From: Megaustenia siamemsis
Lineage: Eukaryota; Mollusca; Gastropoda; Stylommatophora; Ariophantidae
Assembly (NCBI GenBank): GCA_032433765.1
Contig: JAVIAB010000101.1
Location: forward strand, 59,836,092-59,900,091
Direction: 5' to 3'
DNA: 64,000 nucleotides
Shown: positions 22,656-33,650 of the stretch, one piece after another
How positions within the stretch are numbered: the stretch's first letter is position 1
How the letters are laid out: each line of letters opens with the position of its first letter
The notes under the pieces: model-generated
Database searches by the model: none
What the model was told of the DNA's origin: nothing
What the model saw: only the letters and a program-made list of their open reading frames with translations
Made by a program: the position numbers and the translations under genes

Positions 22656-23045
22656 TTCAAATGCCTGGACTCCTTGTTGTCGATGTCCTGTGCCCTTCCC
22701 GCATCTTTGGAGGGCATTGATGACCTTTCCGATCCATTGGTTGACCGTTTTCAAAGACAGCGCAGCTAGCCAACCTGTTCGCTCTGTCATTTCCCTGTAC
22801 TCCCGCATGTCCACGGAGTTAGACAAATGGGATCCTAAGTATGCTTGACTTCTACAATGACTCTACCCAGTGCATGCATACAGAGCCCACCTCCACTTTT
22901 CATGCTCGTGGAATCTCTTAGTATGCAGGCGAAGGTGTAGTCTTGTAAATCTAACCAGGGGAATGCATTAGACACTCCCATCACCTCCATCTTCATGCTA
23001 CTCATAGTCTTAACGTGTGCACCACTCTCTTCTTTGATTATTCTG
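22656..23045 (-). mobile_element. RNase H LINE fragment
   Basis: Minus-strand copy of the RNase H region, with the RADRLASCA-like block, the VPGHA-like region degraded, and the block around MTMEVM. Several substitutions and stops. Confidence 0.7.
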
Positions 23046-23104
23046 CTTGTTCATTGTTGTTAAGGTAAACAAAGTTAAATGTTATTCACGGACGTTCACA
23101 CCTT

Positions 23105-23405
23105 TCATGTTATTCTCTTTACACATATGCATATGCACATTTATATGTGGGTGTTTGCAGAGCTTCCTTGAGAGAATTCGCTGTCAGCGAAAATAAAGTG
23201 TGAGGAAATGGCAGGAGATAGTAGCGCATGGAAAACAAAACAAAACAAAAAAAAACAGCACATCAAATTTCGAGGCAGCGTTGATATCAAATTCAGAGAT
23301 TAATAGACACAGGAGACGAGGCCAGACACCACGAATACATATATCAATTCTGCAGTCGAATCTTGCTAATATAGACAGATTCAGCCACGACAAAAGTTGT
23401 TAAGT
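23105..23405 (+). mobile_element. LINE C-terminal fragment (finger type)
   Basis: The frame 23200-23403 contains KKNSTSNFEAALISNSE and ends with IDRFSHDKS, aligned with 17575. The zinc-binding cysteines are not preserved. Confidence 0.5.
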
Positions 23406-23689
23406 AAAAACAACAACCTGCATAATGTTCTAATATTTTACCAAACTACTGACTATCATGACTGCTTGCTACCAACAGTTTCCCAGGACGCCAAAGGTCA
23501 TACACGTATGTCTACTATCATGCATTATCCCGTAGTTTACCTTTTTCACTCGTTCTGCCCGGGCATTATCTCCAGCCTACAAGTAAACCAAGGGACAGTT
23601 TTATACATTAATTTTCACTTCTCTTTTTTTCCAAATACATTTAACATAGATTTTATTGTATTTTTAAAACGTGATAATTAAAACTAGAT

Positions 23690-24100
23690 AACGATATTTT
23701 AGACAATTCTGACCTCTGGAAGCGAATCAGGAACAAACAAATAAAAAGATGATTAGAGGCCACAGAGAAGTAATTTATCAGAACTATGTTGAAAGTTCCC
23801 TGGACAATAAAAAAGATCAATGAGGACGTTCTCAAAGAGGTCAATACAAAAAGGCAGATTCTATAAAAAAAATAAGAATTAAACTATTAATATTTTTTGA
23901 CACATCATGAGAAGAGGAAACCTGGAATACTTGGTTACAACTGGCAAAATACAGGGAAAGAGAGATAGAGTATGAAAAAGAGGGATTATACTAGATAGCT
24001 TCGTGTCATGGCATGGAAAATAGTCAACCGTAATTGATACGATGCATTGTGGAAACCCATGACCGCCTATACCAGCCGGTACGGCATAAGATGATAATGA
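23690..24100 (+). mobile_element. RTE-C LINE 3' fragment
   Basis: Contains acatcatgagaagagg, ggttacaactggcaaaatac and a 3' end with ccgcctataccagccggta and a GAT-rich tail, parallel to 63728-63950. Many stops. Confidence 0.7.
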
Positions 24101-24254
24101 TGAATGTTATTTTGTTAATTGTATGTCGTTATACGTTATTTCCAGTAGTCTTAAGTAGAATTAAAATCATAGTCAGACTACAATTAGACGAGAAACCCAA
24201 GTTTCATAAATCGATGAGTTCTCAAATACTAACAATGATTTTACGTACTGGGAT

Positions 24255-24365
24255 AAGGATTATGACTTTACCTTCGCGTTGTTTATATTTTCATCTACAA
24301 TTATGGGTTCTAGTGTCAGAATAGAGAACCGCCGAATTAAGTGTAATATTACTTAAGGTTCGTTA
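24255..24365 (+). repeat. Interspersed repeat R2, copy 1
   Basis: gactttaccttcgcgttgtt, ctacaattatgggttct and agaaccgccgaattaagtgt recur in the same order at 63095-63215. Not recognised. Confidence 0.5.
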
Positions 24366-24800
24366 CTATTGCGAATTGAAGTAATGCATGTGATGAAACT
24401 AGGACGCTACCTCATGCAGCACAAACATGCATGCAATGGCACAGTACGTACATGGCAAATCCCCATAATAAATAGAAACACGTGACTAGAAATGATTCCA
24501 CTCAAAACTAATTTTCTTCTCAGCAGTTCCCTGGAAATGCCCCCATGTATATCAATACTAATCTCTTGCTGTAGCGGTATGTTATTATCTCTATGTAGTG
24601 TTTAATCTGTTATATTTTATATTACAACTAACTATTCGTGTGTGTCTGTCATGTATGTTGTTTCGGAAAAAAATAGTTTGTAAATTTATAAAGTAGATGT
24701 AACTCCAACATCACTCATCATCACACACAACACATTATGTTTATTTTAACTGAACAACTACTTATCCAATTATATTCTACTTCTACGTCAAAACACTTAC

Positions 24801-24830
24801 TGTTACGTCATTACTCATTGCGTCTTTAAT
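24801..24830 (-). CDS. Micro-exon 14 (30 nt), IKDAMSNDVT
   Basis: The acceptor is ttcgttgctctcttag and the donor GTAAGTGTTTTG. Hydrophobic at 1, 5 and 9. Confidence 0.75.
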
Positions 24831-26080
24831 CTAAGAGAGCAACGAAAATTTAGTTTTGAAAACAAATTACAGATCCTGTCACATCATAGCAATTATTAGT
24901 ATTATTATTAGTAGTATAAGTATAATAATAATAATTAATATTAAGCATCTACCATATAAAAAAAAAAACGCAATGACACTCTTTTAAGCTTTCTATTAGA
25001 AACTAGTATCATTTTGTTGTATTTACATCCATCAAATGTCATCATGGAAGACAAACTGTTGCTCAGCCATTTCTGACATAAGGAAGTGGGTCATCAAGTT
25101 ATAGACGTAAATAACGTCAAACATTTTCTTCGTTACATGACGGAGATGACGAAACAGTCTATAATAGTTAAAGATAAGAACTTCAAATCAACCAAGTAAA
25201 GGCGAGAGCAATAACTAAAAGTGTAGTTAATCTAGAAATAATAAAAGCATGCTTCGAAGGGAAATCAATGGAGTAAGTAGAACATTACCAAATATTGTAT
25301 TGGAAATGGTTTAGATTAAGTCGAAGAAACACAAAACAGCGGAGGTAAGAACAACAAAGTCAACATTAACTATCAGAAATCCTGCAAAGATATTGATCAA
25401 AGATACCCCAGGTATCTCCGATTTTTACTTTACGTTTTTCCAGCTACTTCATTTGTGACCCGAGAACAAACCGATCACCTACACTTCCATCACTACTTTG
25501 ACAAACAAATATCCTATTGTTACAGTAATGTCAGTATTTTGCACAGTCGTTTCTGTTTCAAATAATAATACATGAATATTGTTACAGAGAGAAACTTCCG
25601 AGGTGATAATTGTGGGAATCATAAGAGGAAGCGGTATGTATTACAGCAGTCCCCGTACCCCATGGTGTTGGATCCTGCTTCGGACCATATATTGTTCTTT
25701 GTTTGTTTTTTTTGCTGTTGTTGTTTATTTGTAATTTTTTTCTGAGTGCTGTAATACATACATCTACCTCCTATGATTATCCCCTTTTCTGTTTCAAGTT
25801 GGACATAAATGTCTCTATTTCCTCAAATTAATTATCATATGCTTCTTCTACTGTTTGTAGAATGTCGAAATAATCACAGCCTACATTCTGCCGATTTACT
25901 TGCATAAAGATGATGTCTCATAGCCTTCCAACAATCAATCTCTTTCATAGCAGGCACTCATCAATATGGGCATTCAACATTTTAAGTGAACCCAATTCAT
26001 GAAGTTCATAAAATATTTTCTAGGCACAAAAGTTTAAACACTTGTTCACTTTTACGACCTTAAATAATTATGACACTTAC

Positions 26081-26101
26081 TTTCTTTATAGTTGTATATA
26101 T
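26081..26101 (-). CDS. Micro-exon 13 (21 nt), IYTTIKK
   Basis: The acceptor is taccttcaatctcag and the donor GTAAGTGTCATAATT. Isoleucines at positions 1 and 5 match the pattern. Confidence 0.68.
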
Positions 26102-26228
26102 CTGAGATTGAAGGTACACATTTTATTAAAGAAAATATGCAGATAAATTAGGAGCCACACAGTCACCTGTGATTTTCTTGTAGGCTGTTGACCTATTATC
26201 CATCATTCACATCCCTATGTTAATATAC

Positions 26229-26560
26229 ATTTGTCATAATAGGTAAAGTACGAGACTTGAACCGGTGTCTTAGTACGCAAGTTTACATCCATATGTGCTC
26301 GGCCGTCTATCCAGAAATGTTCGAAGATTTGTGTATAGTGTCGCCTCAAGCATCGAAACTCAGGTGCGAGGCGACATTTTTCACCTTCCCATGGTAATAC
26401 CCTGGTACCCATTTCTGCCAACGGCTGGGTCGACAGTGGTTTTTTTTTTTCCAACCACGAGTATAATTCACACTGCTCCCAGCGGGAATCGAACACGGGT
26501 TGTCTGAACGTCGAAGTCCAGTCGAGGTCATAATAAGATCCACAAAGGATATACCCGGAA
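26229..26560 (-). mobile_element. SINE-like element with two B-box-like sites
   Basis: On the minus strand cccgtgttcgattcccg (about 26480) is a good B box at the 5' side, and ccggttcaagtctcgtac (about 26250) a second near the 3' side. An internal A run and a gcgaggcgacattt segment lie between. No target duplication found. Confidence 0.45.
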
Positions 26561-26789
26561 TAGCAGTCAATATAGCGTATAATAGGTGTCGCAGTCTCAA
26601 CAACAACAAAATAAGTGATGTCTGCAACAAAGACAAATATATGTTATAAATAAACACATACACTATATGGGACAGTATAAGAAGTTGATGAGTTCGAATA
26701 CTTTGGTTGTATCCGATGAGCTTTAGAAATGATAAATGACAATGCTGTTTAATCTCATGTATTTCTTCCTCATATCATGTTCTACATTT

Positions 26790-27060
26790 TGTGGATAGGC
26801 GTCGCAGGCTTTTGTCAATGATGTGCTTTCTATCAAGGACACTTTCTACGACTTGGTACATAGTAATATTGTACTATTTTATTATGTCTTAAATTCCCTC
26901 TTTCCAAAATTCCTCTTGGCCTACCCCCATGTCTTTATTGTTTCATGTTGTTGTTATAAGCTCTAGATGCTGGTGCTGAGTGGTCCATGCTCATTAAATG
27001 TTCAAACCACTTTAATCTTTGTCGCTCTATGTATTCGATTAGTGAATGTTGTTTAACGCG
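26790..27060 (-). mobile_element. LINE C-terminal fragment
   Basis: Minus-strand translation has ERQRLKWFEHLMSMDHSAPAS followed by GRPRGILERG, a typical non-LTR C-terminal arrangement. The fragment at 32975 appears to be the same family. Confidence 0.55.
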
Positions 27061-27148
27061 TAATGTACATTTTAATTATAATTGTACCTAATGTAAGGGT
27101 TATGGTAAATTATTTGTTTTGAGATTGTATCTAAATCATATCACTTAC

Positions 27149-27172
27149 CGTTATTGTTAAATTAAACAGGTT
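27149..27172 (-). CDS. Micro-exon 12 (24 nt), NLFNLTIT
   Basis: The acceptor is cccttatttccctcag and the donor GTAAGTGATATGATT, close to the extended donor type. The next intron is 1,047 bp. Confidence 0.68.
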
Positions 27173-28673
27173 CTGAGGGAAATAAGGGTTTAATATAAGT
27201 GAATCGATACACTCAATTCTATGTGTCACTGGTTTTGGCAATTATAGTAACAACCCAGTAAGCTGAATAGATCGATTGTTTCTAGCTCTGTAATGGAAAT
27301 GTACTCTTCACAATTGTAGCTAATTGCATTGTTCTGTCAAGTCAGTTTTGATTACTAAAGGAAAAACGTCATATAGACGTCATTGGACAAATGCTTTTCG
27401 TATCAATCTGGGCAACACCCAGTCAATATATAAATACAAATAAGTACAGTCACTGGGACAAGGTGGTCTATAAATCGTGGGAACAGAGAGTTGTGAGTGA
27501 CCCTCTATGGAATAGAAGACCATACGACAAACAACAATGCCACATCCCTTAACAGAAGACCTGATGACAATGTCTACCCGTTGGAGTAGACTTAAAAAAG
27601 CAAGAGCCAGATATTCAGCTGAGATTGGGGCGATCTATTCTCGTGATTCACAAACGTTCAATCCACTGGAATGTAGTGAGAAATGTATTTGTCTATCGCA
27701 GAAGTGGTCCCAGGTCGGTGGGTGAAGTCAGCCAGAGAAACTTGGAAGCTGGAGAATTCGTCATCCAAGGATGAGTGAGAATGAGACTTTCAGCGATAGA
27801 AAGGAAGCTTAAGGTGTACTTGTCGGAAATGGTAATTAAGTATTGCAGAAGTTTACAATGATCAATGATATGATGTGGCTGATCAAAGTTCAGGTCTTTA
27901 CTGAGGGCGGTTCTTTCATCAAATAGGTTGTAATCATGTTACTACTCGTATATTTTAGTAATTGTTTTTAAGATGACCGGCGAGAATGGAAATGCAAGAA
28001 ATTCGAAGGATATCATCAAAAACAGAAAATCGACTGACAAAGAAAGCTCAATAACACAATTACCTTGCTTTTGTAGACATTCGCAGACGTGGTCGAAAGG
28101 TCATAGTCATAAATAGTGCTGCCAGAGAAAAGGATGCCAAAGGCAGATCTAGCAAGACGCTCATAATTAATTATAAAAGTGAAAATTATTTTTCCTAACA
28201 ATTCACATATTTTAAAACTCATTTCCATCATACATTCTCTCCTATCCCCCACCAACAACCCGACCATTTTTTCAAATTTCATCATTGTTCCGTGCTACTT
28301 TTAGCATCAAACATTCCATTTACCAGTTCCGTTAACATGCGACAATTTTCCTAATTCACACTGACTTGGCTTAACGGTTCAGCTAAACCATTTTAAATGT
28401 TCATAACTTGTATGGCATATTTAAAAGAGGAAGTGTGCCCTGTTTCTTTTTAACCCAAGTTGAAGACCCAATTTTAATAATTGATTCCTCGTCATTTCTC
28501 GTCCACACATCTGCAACATTCCACATTAAGCCATTGTTCTGTATAGCTCTACATGGAAACCGTCATTAACACACGTTTTGAACAAAACATTTCATGACCT
28601 ATTTTGGACACGTGAAAATTAAATTTAGCTATTTTCTATTGACATCTACGTCACTTTCATCACTATCACTTAC
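27173..28673. other. Intron sequence; one unexplained open frame
   Basis: Minus-strand frame 28016-28285 (89 codons) and plus-strand frame 27537-27725 match nothing I know. A pyrimidine-rich acceptor at about 28130 and a GTAATT donor at 28068 bound a 55-nt open piece, which does not fit the phase rule of the micro-exons. Confidence 0.35.
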
Positions 28674-28691
28674 CTCATGTATTTTTGCGAG
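28674..28691 (-). CDS. Micro-exon 11 (18 nt), LAKIHE
   Basis: The acceptor is aaatctgttatttcag and the donor GTAAGTGATAG. It ends just below a LINE C-terminal fragment starting near 28705. Confidence 0.65.
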
Positions 28692-28704
28692 CTGAAATAA
28701 CAGA

Positions 28705-28995
28705 TTTCACATTTAATTTGTTAGTCATGCCTCGTTCTGCTCAGACATCGTCTATTAGTATCACACTTTCTACAAAAAAGACCTATCTTTCGTTCGCTTG
28801 AAGTATTGTCTATATCTGCAATGCCATTTCCTGTATAAATATTACTGTCCGTTCTAATTCTCGCAGCGACCCATTTAGTTTTGGTTGGAGTATTGTACCT
28901 ATGGGCCAATGTATTTTACTCAGTCTAATATATACAGTGCAGTCTTGGAGTATGTGTTCAACAGTCTGAGGTGCCTGTCCACATGTACATGTAGT
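28705..28995 (-). mobile_element. LINE C-terminal fragment with Cys-His cluster
   Basis: Minus-strand translation contains CTCGQAPQTVEHILQDC, the C-x-C-x8-H-x4-C cluster found at the very end of many RNase H-type LINE ORFs, and further on RTVIFIQEMALQI. Stops occur between. It abuts the RNase H LINE at 29025 but is a different family. Confidence 0.6.
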
Positions 28996-29024
28996 TGAGG
29001 TGAAATCTTAAATGCTGTATATTA

Positions 29025-29815
29025 TGAGTTATTGAGTTATTTGCGGGTCATCATTATTGCACTCCGAACATGTCCATAGGTGCTCAGATCCCCTCCTCAG
29101 CAATTCCCTCAGTGTCCAGCGACCGGCGACTCCGGTTCTATGTTGGTTGATAAGTCTTCTTATGCGCCCACTAAGTTTCTCATTTCTGGCTGTGCCCATC
29201 CTAATTCCCATCTTTTTCATCCGAAGAAGTGACGTGGATCTGTGTTTGTCGAAGTCATGTGCTCTTCCTACATCTCGGAGGACATTGATGATGTCCGCCC
29301 GACTCATTGGTTGCCCGTCTTCAACGACAGCGCAGCTAGCCAACCTGTCGGCTCTTTCATTTCCCCGAACTCCCGCATGTCCAGGGACATAGACAAAGGT
29401 GACCTTACGTATTTTTGTGCAACGACTCTACCCATTGCATGCGTACAGAACCCGCCTCCACTTTTTTTAATCATGCTCATCGAATCACTCAGTATACCTG
29501 CGTGGGTGTAGTCTTGTGACTCTAACCATTTGAATGCCTTGGTCACTGCCATCGCCTCCATTGTCATGCTACTCGTGGTCATGACGTATGCACCACTGTC
29601 TTCGTTGACTATTCTGCCTGCCGAGCGTGATGTAAATGCCCATGCACTTCATTGGTGTCGTCTTTCAGATCCGTCTGTATATATGACTGCGTCTTTCTCA
29701 TCGGTTTTATCGCAGATGATACCGTTGACCTCAGCATTAACCACGACTGGGTTAAATGTTGTATATATGTGACTGTTAAGTCGATTGTGCCCTGTTCTTA
29801 GGCGTATAGTGATAA
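29025..29815 (-). mobile_element. RNase H LINE, C-terminal half
   Basis: Minus-strand frames 29029-29343 and 29304-29582 together cover the RNase H domain (MTMEAMAVTKAFKWLES, SDSMSM) and the C-terminal HLWTCSECNNDDPQITQ. The frame shift between them is near 29320. Next best copy after 38543. Confidence 0.85.
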
Positions 29816-29859
29816 CTTGTCAACATTAATTGATCTATTGATCAACTGATCATGGCAAC

Positions 29860-30010
29860 AATTGTGAGTGGCAGACTAAGGTGGTTGTGTCGTGTAAGAA
29901 TAATGGCAAATAATCGTATTCCCAAACCAATATTTGATAGCGAACTAAGGGACGGAAAGTGACAATAGGGCAGACAAGTACTGATATATAAAGATCATTC
30001 CAGGCCTTAC
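29860..30010 (+). mobile_element. LINE C-terminal scrap
   Basis: One frame reads GRLRWLCRVRIMANNRIPKP followed by a GRQ-like basic block, the common pattern R-L-R-W-x-G-H-V-x-R-M of non-LTR elements. Confidence 0.45.
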
Positions 30011-30769
30011 TTGAGTGAATTCTCTATCATATTTTGATGTGTAACATCCCAAGTGTTACCACTTGACAGACATTAGCCAATGACTGATGTAGTTGTTAAC
30101 AAACTTTCAACACGACCCAAGGTTACTTTCACATGCATCGTGCGCTTTTTTTATACTGCTTTGTAAACACACAATCGATATCAGTTCTCAGAAAATTTAG
30201 CCAAATAATAAAATGTCAATAACATTAGAGTCAAGGTTCTTCATTCATGCCATCTATGGGTCACGTTACTTACTTTCAGTTTGTTATTCATCCAATTGAT
30301 AATCTGTAAAAACATGGAGAATTTTCATAAACAAATTACAATGGTTATTTTGTATTGGAACTCCGTTAATCTTGATTTCTATTTCGAGAACACTCGTTCT
30401 GGAATAATGAGAAATTTATTCAATTGAGAAAATTGTTCGATTCAACAATATATTTGGCTTAAGAGAATTAAGTGAAAACATCTCCAAGAAGACGTATTAA
30501 CTGTTGCGCATTAAAGACATTACAAGAGGTCAACTTCATACAGAATCTGAAGTGCCATGTCATTATTACTTTAGATACTCTAAAAACAACCACTTAAAAT
30601 ATAATGTTATCTGTATTAAAATGCATGTATACTACCTTTTTATATGCAAATAATAACATTAATAAGATAAGCAGGATATTTATATATTTCATTTATGAAC
30701 GGAGTCAAGCACTGCTTATTTCTGTAATGACATGATGTGTTGAGAACACGCGTTTTTACAACATTATCT
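30011..30769. other. Intron sequence around micro-exon 10
   Basis: Nothing else recognised. Confidence 0.5.
30274..30303 (-). CDS. Micro-exon 10 (30 nt), IINWMNNKLK
   Basis: The acceptor is ccatgtttttacag and the donor GTAAGTAACGTGACC. Hydrophobic residues at 1, 5 and 9 match exons 4, 14, 16, 19 and 22. One of the best supported exons. Confidence 0.78.
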
Positions 30770-31252
30770 CTTGCAGTTTTTGCCTTGTGTTAATCATGCA
30801 TGTATTTGTCATTTTCTCTTGTTTTTGTCTTGTGCTAATCATGCATGTATATGTCAATGTCTCTTCCATTTGTTGCCTTGTGTTAATCATTCATGTATTT
30901 GTCATTGCATCTTGTAGTTTTTGCCTTGTGTTAAACGTGCATGTGTTTGTCATTGTCTCTTGACGTTTTTACCTTGTGTTAAACATACATGTGTTTGTCA
31001 TTGTATCTTGTAATTTTTGCCTTGTCTTAATCATGCATGTATTTTGCATTGTCTCGTGTAGTTTTTGCTATGTGTTAATCATGCAGGTATTTGTCATTGT
31101 ATCTTGCAGTTTTTACCTTGTGTTAAACATACATATGTTTGTCATAGTATCTTGCAATTTTTGCCTTGTGTTAATCATGTATGTATTGGGCATTGTCTCT
31201 TGTAGTTTTTGCCTTGTGTTAATCATGCAAGTATTTGTCATTGGCACATAAA
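30770..31252. repeat. 48-bp minisatellite, about ten copies
   Basis: The unit has ttttgccttgtgttaatcat then gcatgtatttgtcattgtct. Because 48 is divisible by three, a frame of 91 codons stays open (30976-31251), giving a 16-residue hydrophobic repeat. I see no start context or splice site that would make it coding. Confidence 0.95.
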
Positions 31253-31286
31253 TTAATGACCGTCATTTGGATATCCTATAACTCAC

Positions 31287-31307
31287 GTCTTGTATCATTG
31301 TTAATGC
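31287..31307 (-). CDS. Micro-exon 9 (21 nt), ALTMIQD
   Basis: The acceptor is atcttcaatttcag and the donor GTGAGTTATAGG. The next intron is only 983 bp and contains the 48-bp minisatellite. Confidence 0.65.
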
Positions 31308-31881
31308 CTGAAATTGAAGATATATAGTTTTAGTTTATAAACAGCGCTTCTCAAAACATTATTCTATTACACGTTCAACTAATACATAAACGCAATGTTT
31401 GTGTGAGCTGTTTATTTAAATCTACTGAGCACGACACTTGTCTTTACCTGTTAAGTTTGATTTTTACAGATTACATTTTTACTCTGCCAATTTCTACTTT
31501 GTGACCACAAAAGATTCACAACTTTAACATTCTTAAACTAAGAAACAAAAAATGCATTTTCAACGTTGTGGAATTTAATTTAACGATTAAATTGTAATAA
31601 TCCTTAATAATCTGCTTTTTAATTTTCTCAACCAAAAAGGTAATGTGTGCTCGCTTTAACCATAAAGGAATACAAGTAAATATGTTTAGGAAATATAACG
31701 TTCATGAATCCCTGCTGATGTTACTAGGACATTCAAAAAAGACCGTCTAAATATTGAACCTTCACAATTTAGAGCTTAGCTGCGCTAGTCGCTTCCATTA
31801 TGTTCTTTGTCTGGTTGGAACAAACGACCAAACGTATAGTATTTAGTCTCATTTCAGACTGACACTAGAAAGGAAGAAAAA
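31308..31881. other. Intron sequence
   Basis: No supported feature. Confidence 0.5.
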
Positions 31882-32330
31882 ACCTTCATCATCATCAAGT
31901 ACCGGGCCTACTGGCGTAGGTGATCATGTCTCTCCACAACTTTCGATCTCGACAGTTCTTTATAATTTCTGTTGTTGGCCTTCTGCCAAGCCATTCTCTT
32001 AAGCTGTCTAGTATTTTCTATATTTGCTTCCCTCTATCTCTTCGTCCCTCAATTTTTCCAGTTGTTACAATATATTCCAATTGCTCTCTTCTCATTACAT
32101 GGTCAAAAAATGATGATCGTTTCTTCCTAATTTTATAAATTAGCTCTCTTTTTGTTTTGGCCTCATTTAGAACATTTGCATTACTCTTCATAAGCTGTCC
32201 ATGGTATTCTCAACATTCTTCTGTAAAACCACATCTCTACAGTGATTTTCTTGTCTGTTGTTCTATTGTATTTGATTCACATTCATTTGTTAAGACTGGC
32301 TCTACATAACATTTAAAAGAAATCTGAAAA
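31882..32330 (-). mobile_element. RTE-B LINE fragment
   Basis: Tail catcatcatcaagtaccggg on the plus strand, then the C-terminal region up to the ESW block. Parallel to 14955 and 54890. Confidence 0.75.
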
Positions 32331-32344
32331 AAAACCTTAGCACA

Positions 32345-32410
32345 CAATAATAATAATTATGATTATGCACCGCGCCTGCTGATGTAGATGATCAAGTCTC
32401 TCCGCAAAGC
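32345..32410 (-). mobile_element. RTE-B LINE 3'-end scrap
   Basis: cgcctgctgatgtagatgat and aagtctctccgcaaa match the 3' end of RTE-B. A second independent insertion beside the longer fragment. Confidence 0.5.
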
Positions 32411-32544
32411 TATACTAATGTTTGTTGTATTAGTTTTATTGTTGACTTTATACAATACCACATTCTTAAACTATTTCGCAACATTTCTCTATGTTTCCCT
32501 CTATCTATTCTGCCATAATTTTGTTTTTTACGTGTCACACTTTT

Positions 32545-32802
32545 GGAGACGCGATAGTTCAGTGGTTAGTGAACTGGACTACACAGGACAGGAGGTCGAG
32601 TTCGATCCTTTAATCGACGGCTTCAGAGTTCACCCAGCCTGAAATTAGTGCCATGTTTTTTTTTTTCTGGAAAAACAAAGCGGTACGTGCGTTAAACTGA
32701 CACATTACCCCAAAAATCATGTGACGAAGGTCTATAAAAATTATGGTCGCTAACACCATATTTCATATATGCCACTTGGCGTGACGAGTCTCTTTTCTTC
32801 AC
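32545..32802 (+). mobile_element. tRNA-derived SINE (family 1)
   Basis: Head gcgatagttcagtggttagt, B box gagttcgatcc, full body. tttacgtgtcaca followed by a T run precedes (32527-32544) and follows (32803-32819) it, a target duplication of about 17 bp with one difference. Confidence 0.87.
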
Positions 32803-32974
32803 TTTACGTGTCACATTTTCAGTCGATTCTTTGACTTTCACGACAACAACATTGTGACGGTGCAGGTGATACGAACAGAAAAGTGGTCACGCCAAGACAC
32901 GTCGTGTTTAGGAAAGTCACCGAATGTCAGAATTATAATAGTTGGATTCTTGTACATTATCACTGGTTCAGGAC

Positions 32975-33240
32975 CCATGGGTTTGTTTCATTAATTGCAC
33001 ACTTTCTTCTATTTTCTTTCATCCCGTTCTACTGTTTGCCGATAAGTGTCACATGCTTATGTCAATGTGTTTTTTTTTTATTAAAGACACTTTCTGTGGT
33101 CTAGTACATAGTGATATTGCATTATTTCATTATGTCGTTAATTTTCATAAATCCGTCTTCTTCTTGGTCGACCTCATTGTCTTGGTTGTTCCAACTTCAC
33201 ACGACAGTGAAACAATCAAAAAGACATGTTAGGCTTGTTT
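32975..33240 (-). mobile_element. LINE C-terminal fragment
   Basis: Shares cactttctgtggtctagtac and surrounding sequence with 26790-27060 (cactttctacgacttggtac). Minus-strand translation includes a GRPRRRR block. Confidence 0.5.
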
Positions 33241-33284
33241 TTATGCTTCACGTAATAAGACATCAAGGATTTAATAATTTTATA

Positions 33285-33650
33285 CTTGCTCCTTCTGATG
33301 ATATAATCACCATCAATATCATGTGCCATGATGAATGTCGTAAGAGATCATGTCTTTCAACAATCCACAGTACATCATATCAATTATTGTGTTGACTGTT
33401 TTCCATATCATGACACCAAAATATCTAGTATTGTCTCTCTTTGTCGTCAGCGATCTTTCTTTACCTGACTTTTGCCAGTTGTAACTAAGTATCCCATCAT
33501 TCCTCTTCTCAAAATGTGCCCGAAAATATGTCCATGCTTTCTTCCTGATGTTTTTTTACGGAGCTCTCTTTGTGTGTTGGCCTCGTTGAGAATTTCCTCG
33601 TTTTTAGTTGCCCGGAGAACTCTCAACATACTTGTGAGAAATTCCGTCTA
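33285..33650 (-). mobile_element. RTE-C LINE fragment
   Basis: Minus-strand frame 33447-33629 reads MLRVLRATKNEEILNEANT, the block that follows the ESW region in RTE elements. The 3' side carries the same region as 61900. Confidence 0.7.

Larger units (their letters stand above)
24370..26228. other. Intron sequence around micro-exons 13 and 14
   Basis: A short ATA/ATT-rich tract at 24895-24945; no other gene or repeat recognised. Confidence 0.5.

Noticed and set aside
32307..32324. 18-nt micro-exon before a long A run
   Set aside because: The sequence belongs to the RTE-B copy and is repeated in other copies.
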